Shown here: piece after piece, positions 45,750 through 57,074 of the stretch
Layout: each line of letters starts with the position of its first letter
Position numbering within the stretch: position 1 is the stretch's first letter
Made by a program: the position numbers and the translations under genes
Notes under the pieces: generated by a model
Told to the model about the DNA's origin: nothing
What the model saw: the letters and a program-made list of their open reading frames with translations, nothing else
The model's database searches: none
DNA from: Panaeolus papilionaceus
Lineage: Eukaryota > Basidiomycota > Agaricomycetes > Agaricales
DNA: 64,000 nucleotides
Direction of reading: 5' to 3'
Assembly: GCA_015501605.1 (NCBI GenBank)
Contig: JADNRZ010000017.1
Location: 124,001 to 188,000 of the forward strand

Positions 45750-48700
45750 ATGTCCTTTCCTAACAGGAAGCCCGTCAACAAGCGAACTCAAGACGCGCGT
45801 GAGGGGGGCTCCTCTCACATAACCTTTTCTTTCGGGGACGACGACTATCTATCGGTGGACGCACGGGAGGATAAGGTGCTGAAGCATGGTCCAAGCAACG
45901 GGTTCATCGCTGCTGATACAAAATCGGTGATCAAGATGCAGTCAAACACGCAGTGGTTCAACGCTTCCACATGGGAGCCGTACAATAATTCGGAATTTGC
46001 TTTGGATCCCGATGGTTGGTTGTATGCGGCTGCATGCTCTGCGAGTGTCATGGAGGAGGCGCTGCCCTCATCGACTAGTGGAGATGGGGAGAAAAAAAAA
46101 AAGAGATCAAACCTATCTGTAAGTCATCGGTATTGGCTCATGTCTTACATATGCTGACGGGGACTTCTCTTTCATAGAAACGCCCTCACCGGGTCTGGAA
46201 GGAGAACCGTAGGTCTACCTACCTTGACGAGGTCATTCGGTTCGCAGGTCGTGCTGACTTTGCCCATGCCACAAAGTGCCCGGATTGCGTATCCTTGAAA
46301 AAGGTGGAGCCTGGGTTGCCGTTGTATCGCTGCTGCTCGGAGTGCTATTTGCCAGACCTCACATGCAGGTCCTGCTGTGTCCGCCGGCATAGACGCCTGC
46401 CCTTTCATCGTGTAGAGGTATGTTATCGTGCTGTACACCCTACTGCTTTTATTTACTCATCAACGAAATCTGAAGAAGTGGACCGGCTCAGGCTTCACCC
46501 CCGTATCCCTCAGCTCCCTCGGCTTGAAGGTTGTGTTAAATCATAGTAGCCTGTATTGCCCCGCCCCCCTTCCCTGCCATCAATCCATGCTCGTTTTACA
46601 CACGAATGGTTTCCATGAGGTCAACATTCAGTATTGTGGTTGTGGTAAAGGGGAGCCGCAGCACATTCAGCTCCTTAGGAGAAGGCTCTATCCTGCGACT
46701 CAACTCATTATCAAGACCTGCGCCACGTTTGAGCTACTGGAGCACCTACACAAGTTTACCCTCACCACCAAGTCATCCCTATACGATTTTTACCGCGCCT
46801 TGGAGAAGCTGACGGACCATACCGGGCTGAAGAGAATTCGATCCCGCTACCAAGAGCTTTTTCGGATGTTTATGCAGTGGAAGCATCTCATGTTGTTGAA
46901 GTGGGGGGGAAGGGCGCACGATCCAGATGGCCCAGATGGGACAAAGCCTGGGGAGTTGGCGCTCCAGTGCCCCTCTTGCCCCATTCCCGGCGTCAATATG
47001 ACGGAGGGGTGGCAGTCGCTACCGCCTGATAAAAGGTCTGTTCAATACAATTATGTTCATTATAGGGCGCCATTTCTAACGCTTTTTAGGTTTCTTAACA
47101 CGGCCTTCATCTGCATGGATGCGAATTTCAGGCTAAAAAATCGACTAGTCTCCAACTATGACCAAAGCCCTGGCCTAGGGACGGGCTGGGCCTACTTGGT
47201 TGAACGTGAACCATATGAGACCTATGTTCTCAACCGCACCAATGATGCCGACGTATGTGTTCCCCCTTGATTACTGTGTTTATTTTAACTGAGCATGATG
47301 ACAGGTTAGCTCTTGCGTTGGTTTTCAGGCGTTGGCGCAGGCGAATACACGCTTCTCTCAAGGACTGCGGTACACCGGTGTTGGGGGGGTTTTTTGTGCT
47401 CGGTCGGAAATGGTCATACCCCAGGGAATGGGAAGTCTAGTGAAGGGGGAAAGGTGTGTAAACCCCTGTTATTTTTTTGCTACGGGTGGCTCATGGCGCT
47501 CATCGCTAGGTATTCAAACATGGATTACATCTTTGGCTCGGCGATCCAGGGCTTTAAAACCCTACCCCGAATCCTTATCAGCTATGATATATCGTGTCAG
47601 TGGTCCATAAACTTGGGGAAGAGAATGGGGGAGGACGACTGGCCAAGCGACTTCAAGATACCCCTGTCCACAGTCATCATCCCCGCCGTTCCTAAGCTGC
47701 ATGAGGCCTCACATGAAGCCGCCAATCATCAGGTTTACTCCCTGCATTATATTCCTGGCGCCGCTGAGGTTGATGGGGAGGTTCCGGAGAGGGTGTGGGG
47801 GGCCAACAACGAGGTTGGAAAGTCGACATCAGGACAGGCACCTGGAAACCGTAACGACAACATTGACGACAACTTCAGCTTCTGGAATTACGAAAAAATC
47901 ATCGGTCTTGGGCGTACCGTTCTTCGAAAATACCGCACCGCTCTAGCCAACAGGAACCTCCATCGCGAGGCCCACAGGGGGTTGTCAGAAAACGTAGGCC
48001 AGCAATTATCAACAGAATGGGAGAAGATTTGCCTTTCTTGGGAAGAAGATGGATCTGTGCCGAAGAAGGCCAAGAATCCGTATGAAAATCCAGACCAGGC
48101 AGCCAGTGAGTACAAGTTCTATTTTATTTCGACTCAACTTGTACTTATACTAGTTACAGCAATGTCCAAGGCCCAGGCGAGGAAGGAGCTCGCTGATGAG
48201 GAGCAAGAGAGAATCAAAAAGGGTGGGCCGGCCTACCATGAAACGCCTGCGGCCACCTTTTTGTCCACAGCAATAGAGATCGAGGATGCTCAGTGAGTAT
48301 TTTTTCAATGTTGGTTTTTTTATGGGGTCTAATTATATTTACTAAAGGCAACGCCTATCACAATTTTCGAAATGCGACATGGCAACGGCTACTGCTGCTC
48401 AGGCTGGGGGGCTGACTGAACAAAGAAATCAGCTCATCTCAAGAATCAAGTCCTGGGAAGCTCTGCTCCCAACCTACATGCCTGGATTGCACCGCTACCT
48501 CAAGGATGAAGAAAGCAAAACCCAGCAACCCACGCGCCCTGCCGTCCACCCAGAGCACCACGATCTATGGGTCCCTTCCAAAATCACAGAGGAATACCGG
48601 GACCGTGTTTGCATCCCCGGTCTACTGCGGATTGAGCAAAAACTGCGTGAAGCACAGTGCGGGTCCTCTTTAGAAAAACTCCGCCACGTTCTGCGCATCA

Positions 48701-49560
48701 AAAGCTGGTTGGCGAAGTTCAAGGCTCAGAATCTTCGCGGTCAACGGGAGGGTACAAGGTCAAGGGCGATTATTGAAAGGGTGCAAGGGAGGGCGAAGTT
48801 AGCAGCGGCTCGGTATAGGCATGCTCGTGGCATATTGCTCAAACTCGTGGGCCCTGGGGTTTGGGAGCAGGAGCTCCAGCCGCTGTTGGACGAGGATGTA
48901 CGGAGCTACGACGATATCAAGAAGCCCAAGAAGACGGAGCCGCGAAAAGGAACACTCACCGACAAACAGCTTGCTCTGGATCAGTCCCACCCTCCCCCTC
49001 CCACTAATCCCTCTCAAACCGACAACATCACTTTGCTTCCCCATCAGTGGAACCCAAGGGACGGGTCAGGAATTACCAACAATCAGATGTCTTGGATTTG
49101 GATTGGGAAAAAGCAAGTGCTGGAGGGTGCGGAGGGAGATGCAATCCTGCTGGCAGAGTGGGCGAAGAGTCGGGCTAGGTCAAAGAGGGCTTGGGAGGAG
49201 CTGTTATTGTTGAAGGAGGAAATGGGGAGGATTTTGGCATTTTTGCAATGGAAAGCCGATTGGTGGCTTTCCAGGGCAAGCCTTCGTTCCTGTGGGGTGG
49301 ATTCAGTATTTCGGGAGGCGCTGGCCTCATATGCCATCACCAGGGCCAACCAACTCACCTATTTGGCCGCCGACTTTAAAGCCCTGTGGTGCCAGCCTCT
49401 CAAGGCTTTTCTTCGAGAAAAAACTATCGTGGCACCAAACGGGGTTCTCCTTGAACTTTGTGAGGAGTGGGATGTTGGTGGGGGTGATGAGGATGAGGAG
49501 GGCGTAGAGGATGGCGGTAACGACGAAGAGGGGTTTGGTGAGGATGGGGATGAGGAGTAG
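45750..49560 (+). CDS. KDZ transposase (CxC2-like cysteine cluster), intact, 1140 aa
   Basis: Eight exons (45750-46118, 46178-46417, 46476-47035, 47090-47252, 47305-47453, 47510-48105, 48160-48292, 48348-49560) total 3423 nt with no stop or frameshift. The CxC2-type zinc cluster lies at residues 157-194 (CPDC...CCSECYLPDLTC..CCVRRH). It is followed by a block matching KDZ-associated proteins (LVLHTNGFHEVNIQYCGCGK, LLRRRLYPATQLIIKTCATF, LRYTGVGGVFCARSEM). Candidate RNase-H-fold acids are D400 (FICMDANFRLKN), D520 (LISYDISCQW) and E584/E587 (DGEVPERVW). The C-terminus is helical, then acidic. The protein should bind and cut the AGGCTAG-ended terminal repeats. Homology to the KDZ-A copy is clear from the second catalytic motif onward. 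Confidence 0.93.
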
Positions 49561-49799
49561 GGTTGGGGGGAGATGACAACGACAAGATGATGTGGGGTGC
49601 ACAGGGGCGAGGGGGTGATGATATGGGGACTATGATGACGTGGAGGCTGCATGGGAGGGGGAGACGAGGATGACGGGAGAAGATGAAGATGAAGACAACA
49701 GCGACGGCAAGGAGGAGATGGTAAAGAGGCGATGATGACGAGGGGGTGATGATGACGTGGACAAGGGGGGAAGATAATGGGGAGAGGGGAGGAGATAAT
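49561..49799. other. KDZ-B 3' flank of transposase gene
   Basis: Purine-rich GATGATGACG repeats sit on the plus strand. The Ser-rich ORFs on the minus strand are translations of this tract. Confidence 0.5.
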
Positions 49800-50441
49800 G
49801 GGGAGGAGACAAGGAGAAGACAAGGATGACGAGACGACGAAGAAGAGAGGACGACAACGACGAGACGAGGATGACGAGACGACGAGGATGACGAGAAGAC
49901 GACAAAGAGAAGACGATGAAGACGAGATGAGATGATGATGACATGGACGAGGAGGAGAAGACAACGGCAAGGGGGAAAATACAACGGCAAGGAGGGGGAG
50001 GAGGTGGGGAGATGATGATGACGACAACGACGAGGCGATGATGAGGTGGAGGCTGCAGCCACAGCTTGAGCACCTCTCAACAAATTAGCCCATTCCCGCC
50101 CCGTACACCTCCAAAATTTACCCAGAACTCGACCCTCCTCCCCCTTGATTCATCAAGCCGCCCCTACCAGGCCACCCCGATTCCCCCTCCCAAACCCTGC
50201 CCATGCTGATTTCATGATTTACCCCTATCCCATATATCCACCCCATCCCGCCGTTTTATCACATCCCACCGTTTTATCACCCCCCGCCGTTTTATCACAT
50301 CCCGCCGTTTTATCACATCCCGCCGTTTTCATCATCCCGGACTCTGTAGCCGAATTTTACAGACAGTGGACTGTTCACCAACAGGTCTGACACATGAGTG
50401 ACCACTGTCCAGAAATAGTCCGTCATGTATGTTCCTAGCCT
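49800..50441 (-). repeat. KDZ-B right terminal repeat
   Basis: This is the inverse complement of 37064-37835 apart from a roughly 110-bp segment absent here. It has five rather than six 18-mer units (50239-50332). Only one arm of the terminal hairpin is present (50359-50383). It ends CTAGCCT at 50441, inside the reading frame of the KDZ-A transposase. Confidence 0.88.
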
Positions 50442-52433
50442 TGAGGGGTGCGTTATTACATACGACATTGCGTGTCAATGGTCAAAAAATTTGTATAAGA
50501 GGATGAAACAATTCCCATCAGCGATGCAAATAGACTCACAGAAGACACAACTTGACTTTGCTGTCCCAAGTTGGCACATCAATGGACACGGTCAGTCATG
50601 TCGTGAGAACTTCAACATCGGATTTATGCCGGGTGCTGCCAGGACGTGCGGAGAAGAGGTTGAGATTCCTTGGTCCATTTCAAATGCGCTTGGTCCTAGT
50701 CTGGCGGAAATGGCTGTTGGAGCACAACATGACACACTCAATGATCATTTCGCTGGCTGGAACTTCCGTCGAATTGTGTCACTTCGTAAATATTTTAGTT
50801 TTAATGTGGTCGTGATTGAATCCATTCTCACACATCTCACCAGGCACTCATCTTATTCGTCGTTTGAAAGAGGCTATTAAGCAAAGCAAACGACAGGAAG
50901 AGATATATGAACAGCTCACCTCAACGTTTGACGAGAGGGTCATTGACACTTGGTCAGATATGATGGATAAATGGAACAACGACCACTCTGCGCCAAACCC
51001 TTATGAAGAACCTCAATGTGGTAAGTTTAAAGTTACTTTTGCAATATTGTTGTCCTTTTTATTGATTTAAATTACAGGCACGTCGTTGCAGGACGTTCGG
51101 CTTGCGCTAGCTAAGGAGGATGCCATCGCCGCTGAGAAAGGAAATGGTTCAAGTGCAAAACAACCTCTGGGTGCATTTTTCTGGACAGCTTTTGACATTG
51201 AGGATAGACAGTGCGTATCATATCGGACTGGTAGTGGTATTATGGGATTTAAGCTAATATTTATACAGATTTACATACAGTCGACGCAATACACCAAAGC
51301 CAACCAAGACACGAAAATCGACCACAAAAGACATGGCCGACAGTCAAGAAAAGGAAAATGTGCTACGACGCACGATGCGACAGTGGCGGGAGGACCAATT
51401 GGTCTACACACCATTCGCGGCGTCCCTTGTTGCCTCCAACCCTCTGCTAAATGACCCGGAGAACCCACCCCCAATCGAGAGCATTCCACTATATCTCCCA
51501 TCATCATTCCCAGCTGATGCTCTTGCATCTATTCCGGAAATTGGCGACAAGGAGCGGCGGATGTGTGAAGCTCAAGCGGATGATGCATTGATGGGGATTC
51601 GTCGTCATCATCGGGTTCTTCAAACACTGTCAAAATTCAGATCATCCAACATATCTGGCACCGGAAATCGCTATAACACACGTGCAATGGCAGTCTTCAC
51701 CCAAATCAATGAAAAGATTGATTTATTGGTCGCTCGGTATCGGAGGGCATGGCAGGCATTGCAGATTTTGGATCCAAACGGGAAATGGTCCATTCGACTA
51801 CTGGAGCTCAAGCCAGAAGACATACGTGGACCTGCAAAGACGAAAGAAGACGAAGAGCTCTTCAAGAAGCTAAAGCGGCGGTATGAACCCTCGTGGATTT
51901 GGTTGGTGGCGCGGATGGCGCTCGGTGAAGCAGAGATTACGGCGGAGTTCCATGAGAGTATGAGAGTGGAGTGGGCAAAAGCAAAGGCCAGAATGATGCG
52001 TTGGGTGGAGGAGAGGTTGCTAGTTCAGGAGGAGATGCGACGGGTGCTGGCATGGTTCAGTTATCGGGCTGACTGGTGGGATAATGCTGCATACCAGCGA
52101 ACACAGGGGGATGCTATAGTGCTGCAGGGAGTTTCAGCATATGCCCATAAGCAAGCCGATATCTGTAGAAAGATGGGGGATCGATGTGGTACTCACTGGC
52201 TCCCTGCGATGATCGAATTAGGCATCACACCTGGGTGGGCTGATAAGTACCCTGCATTGATGTTGGAGATTGAATTAAAAAAGAAGAAATTAGAGGAGGT
52301 GAGAAAAGGTAAAAGTACCATGGTGGCGAAAGGTGGGGACCCCCAAGAGGAGGAAGAGGAGGAGGAGGAGGAGGAGGGAGAGGAGGAGGAACGAACAGAT
52401 GATGAGGGTTGTGATGACGATGGTGATGATTAG
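50442..52433 (+). pseudogene. KDZ-A transposase, C-terminal part
   Basis: Coding resumes directly after the KDZ-B end: EGCVITYDIACQWSKNLYKR (second catalytic Asp region), then FNIGFMPGAARTCGEEVEIP with the acidic EEVE motif, and AQHDTLNDHFAGWNFRRIVS. Exons 50442-50785, 50844-51020, 51078-51210 and 51269-52433 join in frame, and the chain ends in an acidic EEEEEE/DDDGDD tail. The exon pattern parallels KDZ-B exons 6-8. The N-terminal half, including the cysteine cluster and the first catalytic Asp, is missing. The 5' part is not found left of KDZ-B, so the gene is dead. Confidence 0.88.
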
Positions 52434-52489
52434 ATAATATTTATGTTTATTTTTATGACAGATTGATAAGAATTTCGCATTGTAAACGA

Positions 52490-52872
52490 TAACCTTACTC
52501 TACATTATAATTTCGTCATGTTAGTCGATAAGAATCGTTGAATAAATTTATGAGAATTATGTGAGAATCACATTAGAATCGCGCACTGTTCCCTCATAAT
52601 AATTGCATTAGAATCGCGCACGGTGACTACCTAAGAATCGCATTACAATTGCGCATGGTTCACTCATAATAATTGCATTAGAATTGTGCACAGTTCATTC
52701 ATAAGAATTGCATTACAATCGTGCACAGTTTACTCATAAGAATCGCATTACAATCGCGCACAGTGGCCACATAAGAATTGCAGACAACAAGGTTTGAAAC
52801 ACATAAGAATCGCACACAGGAAATGCATAAGAATGAATCAGAATGGCAAAATCATTATAATTCCCCCGGCTG
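52490..52872 (-). repeat. subterminal CATAAGAATCGC array, KDZ-A right side
   Basis: The inverse of the left array: CATAAGAATCGC, CATTACAATCGCGCACAG and CATTAGAATCGCGCAC words recur every 15-35 bases between the transposase stop codon and the 52-bp motif. Units are more diverged than in the left array and do not form long identical tandem units. Confidence 0.85.
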
Positions 52873-52924
52873 CTGGTTAGAACTAGTACCGGGAACAGGT
52901 CGGTGGCTCTTAAGAATTTTGGCA
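52873..52924 (-). repeat. 52-bp conserved terminus-like motif, copy 2
   Basis: Read on the minus strand it begins TGCCAAAATTCTTAAGAG and ends AGTTCTAACCAG. It mirrors the copy at 27519-27570, with arrays facing inwards in both cases. Confidence 0.78.
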
Positions 52925-53095
52925 GTTAGTAGTGATAGAAATATGATTTATTCGCATAAATCATACAGAAGTATTGCATTTTGGTGCGCTTTTTTGGGAA
53001 TTTAAGGGAATATGTATTAATATGCTGATAGAATGCAAGATAGTGTGTATTTTATCTATTGGGCTGGTGAGAGACATTTAATAATATTTCTGAAG

Positions 53096-54466
53096 AGGTG
53101 TACCAAGATTCAGGTTGGTAGCTGCAGGGATTGTGGAGAAATGAAGCCAAAAAAGCGGAGAGAGGAGGAGGAGAAGGAGGATCAAGGGGTGTTCCCACGC
53201 TCTAGTACCCAAAATGCGAAATGCAATTGCTCCCTCCATAAGCACAACATTTATAATCTATCTTCAGATCCTGAAAGTAGGCATTTGTAGCTTTCTGGTG
53301 ATATATATATTTATAATAAAAAATAGCTAAAAAGCGGTGCAATTAATGCTGCAATATTTGTGGGGGAGGATTAATTAATTAGTGTGGTGTCATTAGTGCA
53401 TGGAAGCAGATCAGTGATGCCAATTTCCCAAAAAAGCGAAGCTAATTAATGAGGATTGATGAGATTAAATGGGATCAATGACATCACACTAATATTCCTG
53501 ATCAGGATGAAGATTTGATTTGTAAATAGGGGCTCATTTAATCAATGCACAATAACCAGAGCAGATCTGCTGCTTCTGTGGCCACATTTGGCAGATCGGA
53601 CTGGATGAATGGATAGATATAGTGTATACCTTTCTAATGATATATATATCCCCCCAAATGGTGCCAAAAGCGAAGCAATATTGAGGAAATAATTGTAGTA
53701 GGGGGAATAGGGGCTGAAAAAGCGGAAAAAGCGAACCTGATCTGCTGGGTTGCTGGTACAAATTGGCAGATCGGATGGTGGGATCTTATAGAGGCTGTTA
53801 ATAGCTTTCTAACGATATATAGATCACCCAAAATAGTGCCCAGAGCGGTGCAATATTGAGCAGGATACTGTTTGGGCCAAAGATAGGGGCTTTTCAAGTG
53901 ACCCATGTAAAAAAACATTTTTATATGGATCGATGGGGATCATATGCGAAAGGCTGCGTTCAAAATTTCAGCCCAATCGGAGCAGAAATGAGCGCACTAT
54001 TTGCGATTTATATTATTTTTTCGATTTATTTTGATTTATCACTGGCTCTGAGAGTGTATTTCCTTAATTGCTCGCCAACCACTGATCCCCCCACCCCGAA
54101 AATACCCATTCCGGGACCCTGATTTTTTTCTCTACACCCCCATACCCATATCATATCTATCCGACAACATTTGCCCAACCCCCACCCAGCCAGATAAGCC
54201 ATCAGCCCCTATCCGGTATCCCCCCATCCATCCCCCCTATCCCCAACCCCCTAACCATCCTCCTACCCCTGGAATATGACCTATTTCACCCCCTATATAC
54301 CCCTACCCATCCCCCTACCCATCCCCCACCCCCGGAAATCGTCCCAGAAATTGTCCCCTACTGTTATTCTACAGTGGACTGTGGTTGTACAGTCCACTGT
54401 ACAACTATGGTTTGGACACATAACTGGGGACTGTACAACTATGGTCTGCATACATAAAGCTAGCCT
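53096..54466 (-). repeat. KDZ-A right terminal inverted repeat
   Basis: This is the inverse complement of 25125-26482, with open frames mirrored residue for residue. Near the tip it contains a hairpin in which 54371-54381 pairs with 54390-54400 around 8 bases. The stem CAGTGGACTG is the same as in the KDZ-B terminal hairpin. Confidence 0.88.
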
Positions 54467-54472
54467 CAAAGG

Positions 54473-55810
54473 GTGAAATCGAAACCTACCTCTCCATTTA
54501 CTGTATCTCTAACCCAGAAGATTGGGTTGATGCACTCCCTATCCTCGAATTCACACACAACAGCCGAAGGCACTCCGACTGTTACAGTAGCTCGACAGGC
54601 GCTTGCAGTTAAGGCCTTTGAGCTTGGTCGGGTCGAAGGAGATGTTGGGTTCGATATTCGGATCAGAATATAAGTTCAAGTTATCGTACTAAGAATGCCA
54701 CTTCGAGAGTCGCTCGATGGTATTGTCTTAGCAGAGAGCGAGTTGAGAAAGAAGCAGTAGAAGTTATCGTTCTATTGTAGTTAAAGAACTAGCTAAAGAA
54801 CATGGGTATAGCTACTAGGGTTTATATAGGTAGTAGAAACGGTCTGTGCGCAAATGGATATGAGTCTGTATGAGTCGAAATAGCGAGTCAAGGAAAGTAT
54901 GACTTAGTAAAGAGAGTCATAAGTAGGAAGGAAGAGTAAGTATGAGTTGGGGATGAGTCGAGTAAGAGTCAGAAGAAAGGTGAGTCAAAGGTGAAACCGA
55001 GATAAGATAATAGTAGATCAGGTGATGAAAGATAAGATAGGGAGTCACGTGACGAAAGATAAGATAAGGTCATGTGGAGGAAAAGGAGAGAAAGGTAGAA
55101 AAAAGATAAACGAGATATAAGTACATAGAGAGATGATAGTACACTAGTAAGTAGTAGAAAAGTTGTAACACTGACTGCCGACACACCCCATTCGAACTCA
55201 TGCTAGGAACTAACCCCACTCAAATCCCGATCGCTTTCAAACATTCCATTCACCCTTCCGTAGAAGACAAACTTGGAACTCTAGTCCAAATGCGTCAAGA
55301 AGCGATCACTGCTCATACCCACACAAGGAATCGCATGATCATCCGCAGCAAGAATCCTCATACACCTTTCAAACTCGGACAACAAGTTTGGATAGAAGCA
55401 AAGAACCTCAGACTCGGAACTAATAAGAAATCTCCACCAAACATCAAGGACCATTTCCGATCTCCGAAGTCCTAGGACCTGTCACTTATAGACTCCGGCT
55501 CCCCTTCTATTGGAAAATTCACAACGTCTTCCACACCAATCTTCTCACACCCTATCACGAAACTCCAGAATATGGCCCGAATTTCCCAGAACCGCGCCTG
55601 ACCTTATTGGCGGAGAAGAAGAATACGAAGTCGAATCTATCCTCCACCATTGAGGGAAACCACCTAACTGGGAATACATGGTATCATGGAAAGGCTTCCC
55701 ACCATTTCATAATTCTTGGGAACCAGAAAGCAACCTTGTCAACACCCCTGATATCCTTTCTGCCTATAAAAGAAGATGCAAACTCATCTGAAAAATCCCC
55801 AACAATCGCT
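54473..55810 (+). pseudogene. gypsy integrase C-terminus and chromodomain (interrupted)
   Basis: GEIETYLSIYCISNPEDWVD and ALPILEFTHNSRRHSD are followed, after the solo LTR, by the continuation TPFELMLGTNPTQIPIAFKH and FKLGQQVWIEAKNLRL. FHTNLLTPYHETPEYGPNFP and the chromodomain WEYMVSWKGFPPFHNSWEPE come next. An in-frame TGA at 55651-55653 (HH*GK) and at least one frameshift near 55470-55600 kill the gene. Confidence 0.88.
54580..55170 (-). repeat. solo LTR (591 bp) inserted in gypsy integrase
   Basis: On the minus strand it begins TGTTACAACTTTTC and ends GCTACTGTAACA. Flanking bases are CCGAC and CTGAC, a 5-bp target duplication with one change. Removing the LTR and one repeat restores the integrase reading HSDCRHTPFELMLG. 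Its 3' part is related to the LTR at 57075-57555. Confidence 0.88.
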
Positions 55811-55840
55811 CTTTCAACAGCAACAACAATCAATTTCAAC

Positions 55841-57043
55841 ATGACTCCTACCTCTGCTTCTACCTCATCTTCCTCAGCAGCTCCCAAAACTGTCTGCATC
55901 CTCTCCCCCGCTCAAGGATCGTTTTCCGATCCTTCTACCATCGCTTCTCCCGTCTTCCCGCATCCCATGTCCGATACCGAATTTATTGCCCACACCAAAT
56001 CTCTTATCACTCAAGCAAAACAAAGAGGACGCATCCTTGAAGAAGAAGCGAAAGCGTCTGAATCCAAAGTCCCCGAAATCCAAGGCCTCAACAATGTCCT
56101 CAAAACTCTTGTTGCTGCCCACACTATCACCACCAACGCTGCCCTCAACCCCAATAACACTTCAGCTTGGGAAATCCCAAAAGAAACCCCAAGCACCACT
56201 CATGACCGCACCTCTATCACCTTTGACGAGTTTGTCAATATCTTCTGCGACTCAGAAGATTACGAAGCTCTTGCTTGGACACTCCCCTTCAACGATGCCC
56301 TACTCTCCCCAATCTGACTCATGCATAGCCACATTGCCCAAACCCGCGATCAAGTCCTCAAGTTATATGACACCATCAGTGCTCATGAGAAAGCCGCCGC
56401 AACTTATTGGAATATCAGTTGCTCTCAATTCGAGTCGTTCTGCGCCGAACATTTCAACAACCCAGTCTGTCGCAACAGACTCATGCAACTCATCATTGCC
56501 CAAAGAAAGAAATATGCCCATTACAAACCCAACGACCTCTACACCTTCAAACACAACAAAACTTTCCTATATGACTACTCCGCTCAACAAAACCATTACC
56601 CAACTCTAGAAAACCTTGCTCAATGACCCCTAGACAAAATGTTTGATGGTCTCGACTTTACCACCTGCTGCCATGTCCTCAGTTTGATGAAACGAGGACA
56701 AGATCTATGCTGTTCCTGTCCTAACTCGGAAAATCATTTCCGCCAAAATTGCCCAAAATATTGCTGCCCCCATTGCAAGAAACACGCCCCCAACCACCTC
56801 GCCAATGTATGTCCCAAGAAATTGTCCTCGTCAATCAACAAAGGCAAGAAAAAGAAGAACTCATCAAGATCTTCTAATCCTTGGGGAAGGAACAACATGT
56901 GGGAGACTACCTGGACCGACAACAAACCAAGCAAACAATGGACTCCAAAAAACAGCATCAACAATGACGGCACTTGGGCCTATGACTTTTCCGACTATGA
57001 TGACAACATGTGTGACGAAGCCATCCACAACATCAATACCTGA
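55841..57043 (+). pseudogene. gypsy downstream ORF with zinc knuckles (two internal stops)
   Basis: One frame from ATG 55841 (MTPTSASTSSSSAAPK) to 57043 contains two TGA stops (56315-56317 and 56624-56626). The C-terminal third has Cys/His clusters (LCCSCPNSENHFRQNCPKYC, PHCKKHAPNHLANVCPKK) and a basic tail, as in Gag nucleocapsids. Position after pol, just before the polypurine tract and LTR, is known for some basidiomycete gypsy elements, but could also reflect rearrangement. Confidence 0.78.
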
Positions 57044-57074
57044 TTGAGGTCAATCAGCCTTAACAAGGGGGTAA

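Larger units (their letters stand above)
37064..50441. mobile_element. KDZ-B: 13.4-kb KDZ transposon with TET/JBP-like gene
   Basis: The ends are AGGCTAG (37064) and CTAGCCT (50441). The outer repeats share GACGGACTATTTCTGGACAG and GTGGTCACTCATGTGTCAGA. The terminal repeats span about 37064-37835 and 49800-50441. The order of genes is gene 1-B (-), gene 2-B (+), TET/JBP-like dioxygenase (-) and KDZ transposase (+), forming two divergent pairs. The transposase reads through completely after splicing, so the element may be young or recently active. Flanking bases do not match as a target duplication. The left flank is gene 2-A and the right flank is the middle of the KDZ-A transposase. Confidence 0.88.
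25125..54466. mobile_element. KDZ-A: large nested KDZ-type transposon, about 29.3 kb as it stands
   Basis: The boundaries are AGGCTAG at 25125 and CTAGCCT at 54466, each leading into inverted repeats of about 1.36 kb. Inside are subterminal arrays, gene 1-A, gene 2-A (truncated) and a C-terminal KDZ transposase. It also contains two later insertions: the fold-back element (29781-34236) and KDZ-B (37064-50441). Removing both leaves about 11.5 kb. The terminal word and a subterminal hairpin with stem CAGTGGACTG are shared with KDZ-B, which supports one family. The flanks are gypsy debris of opposite orientation, so the insertion history is not simple. Confidence 0.65.
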
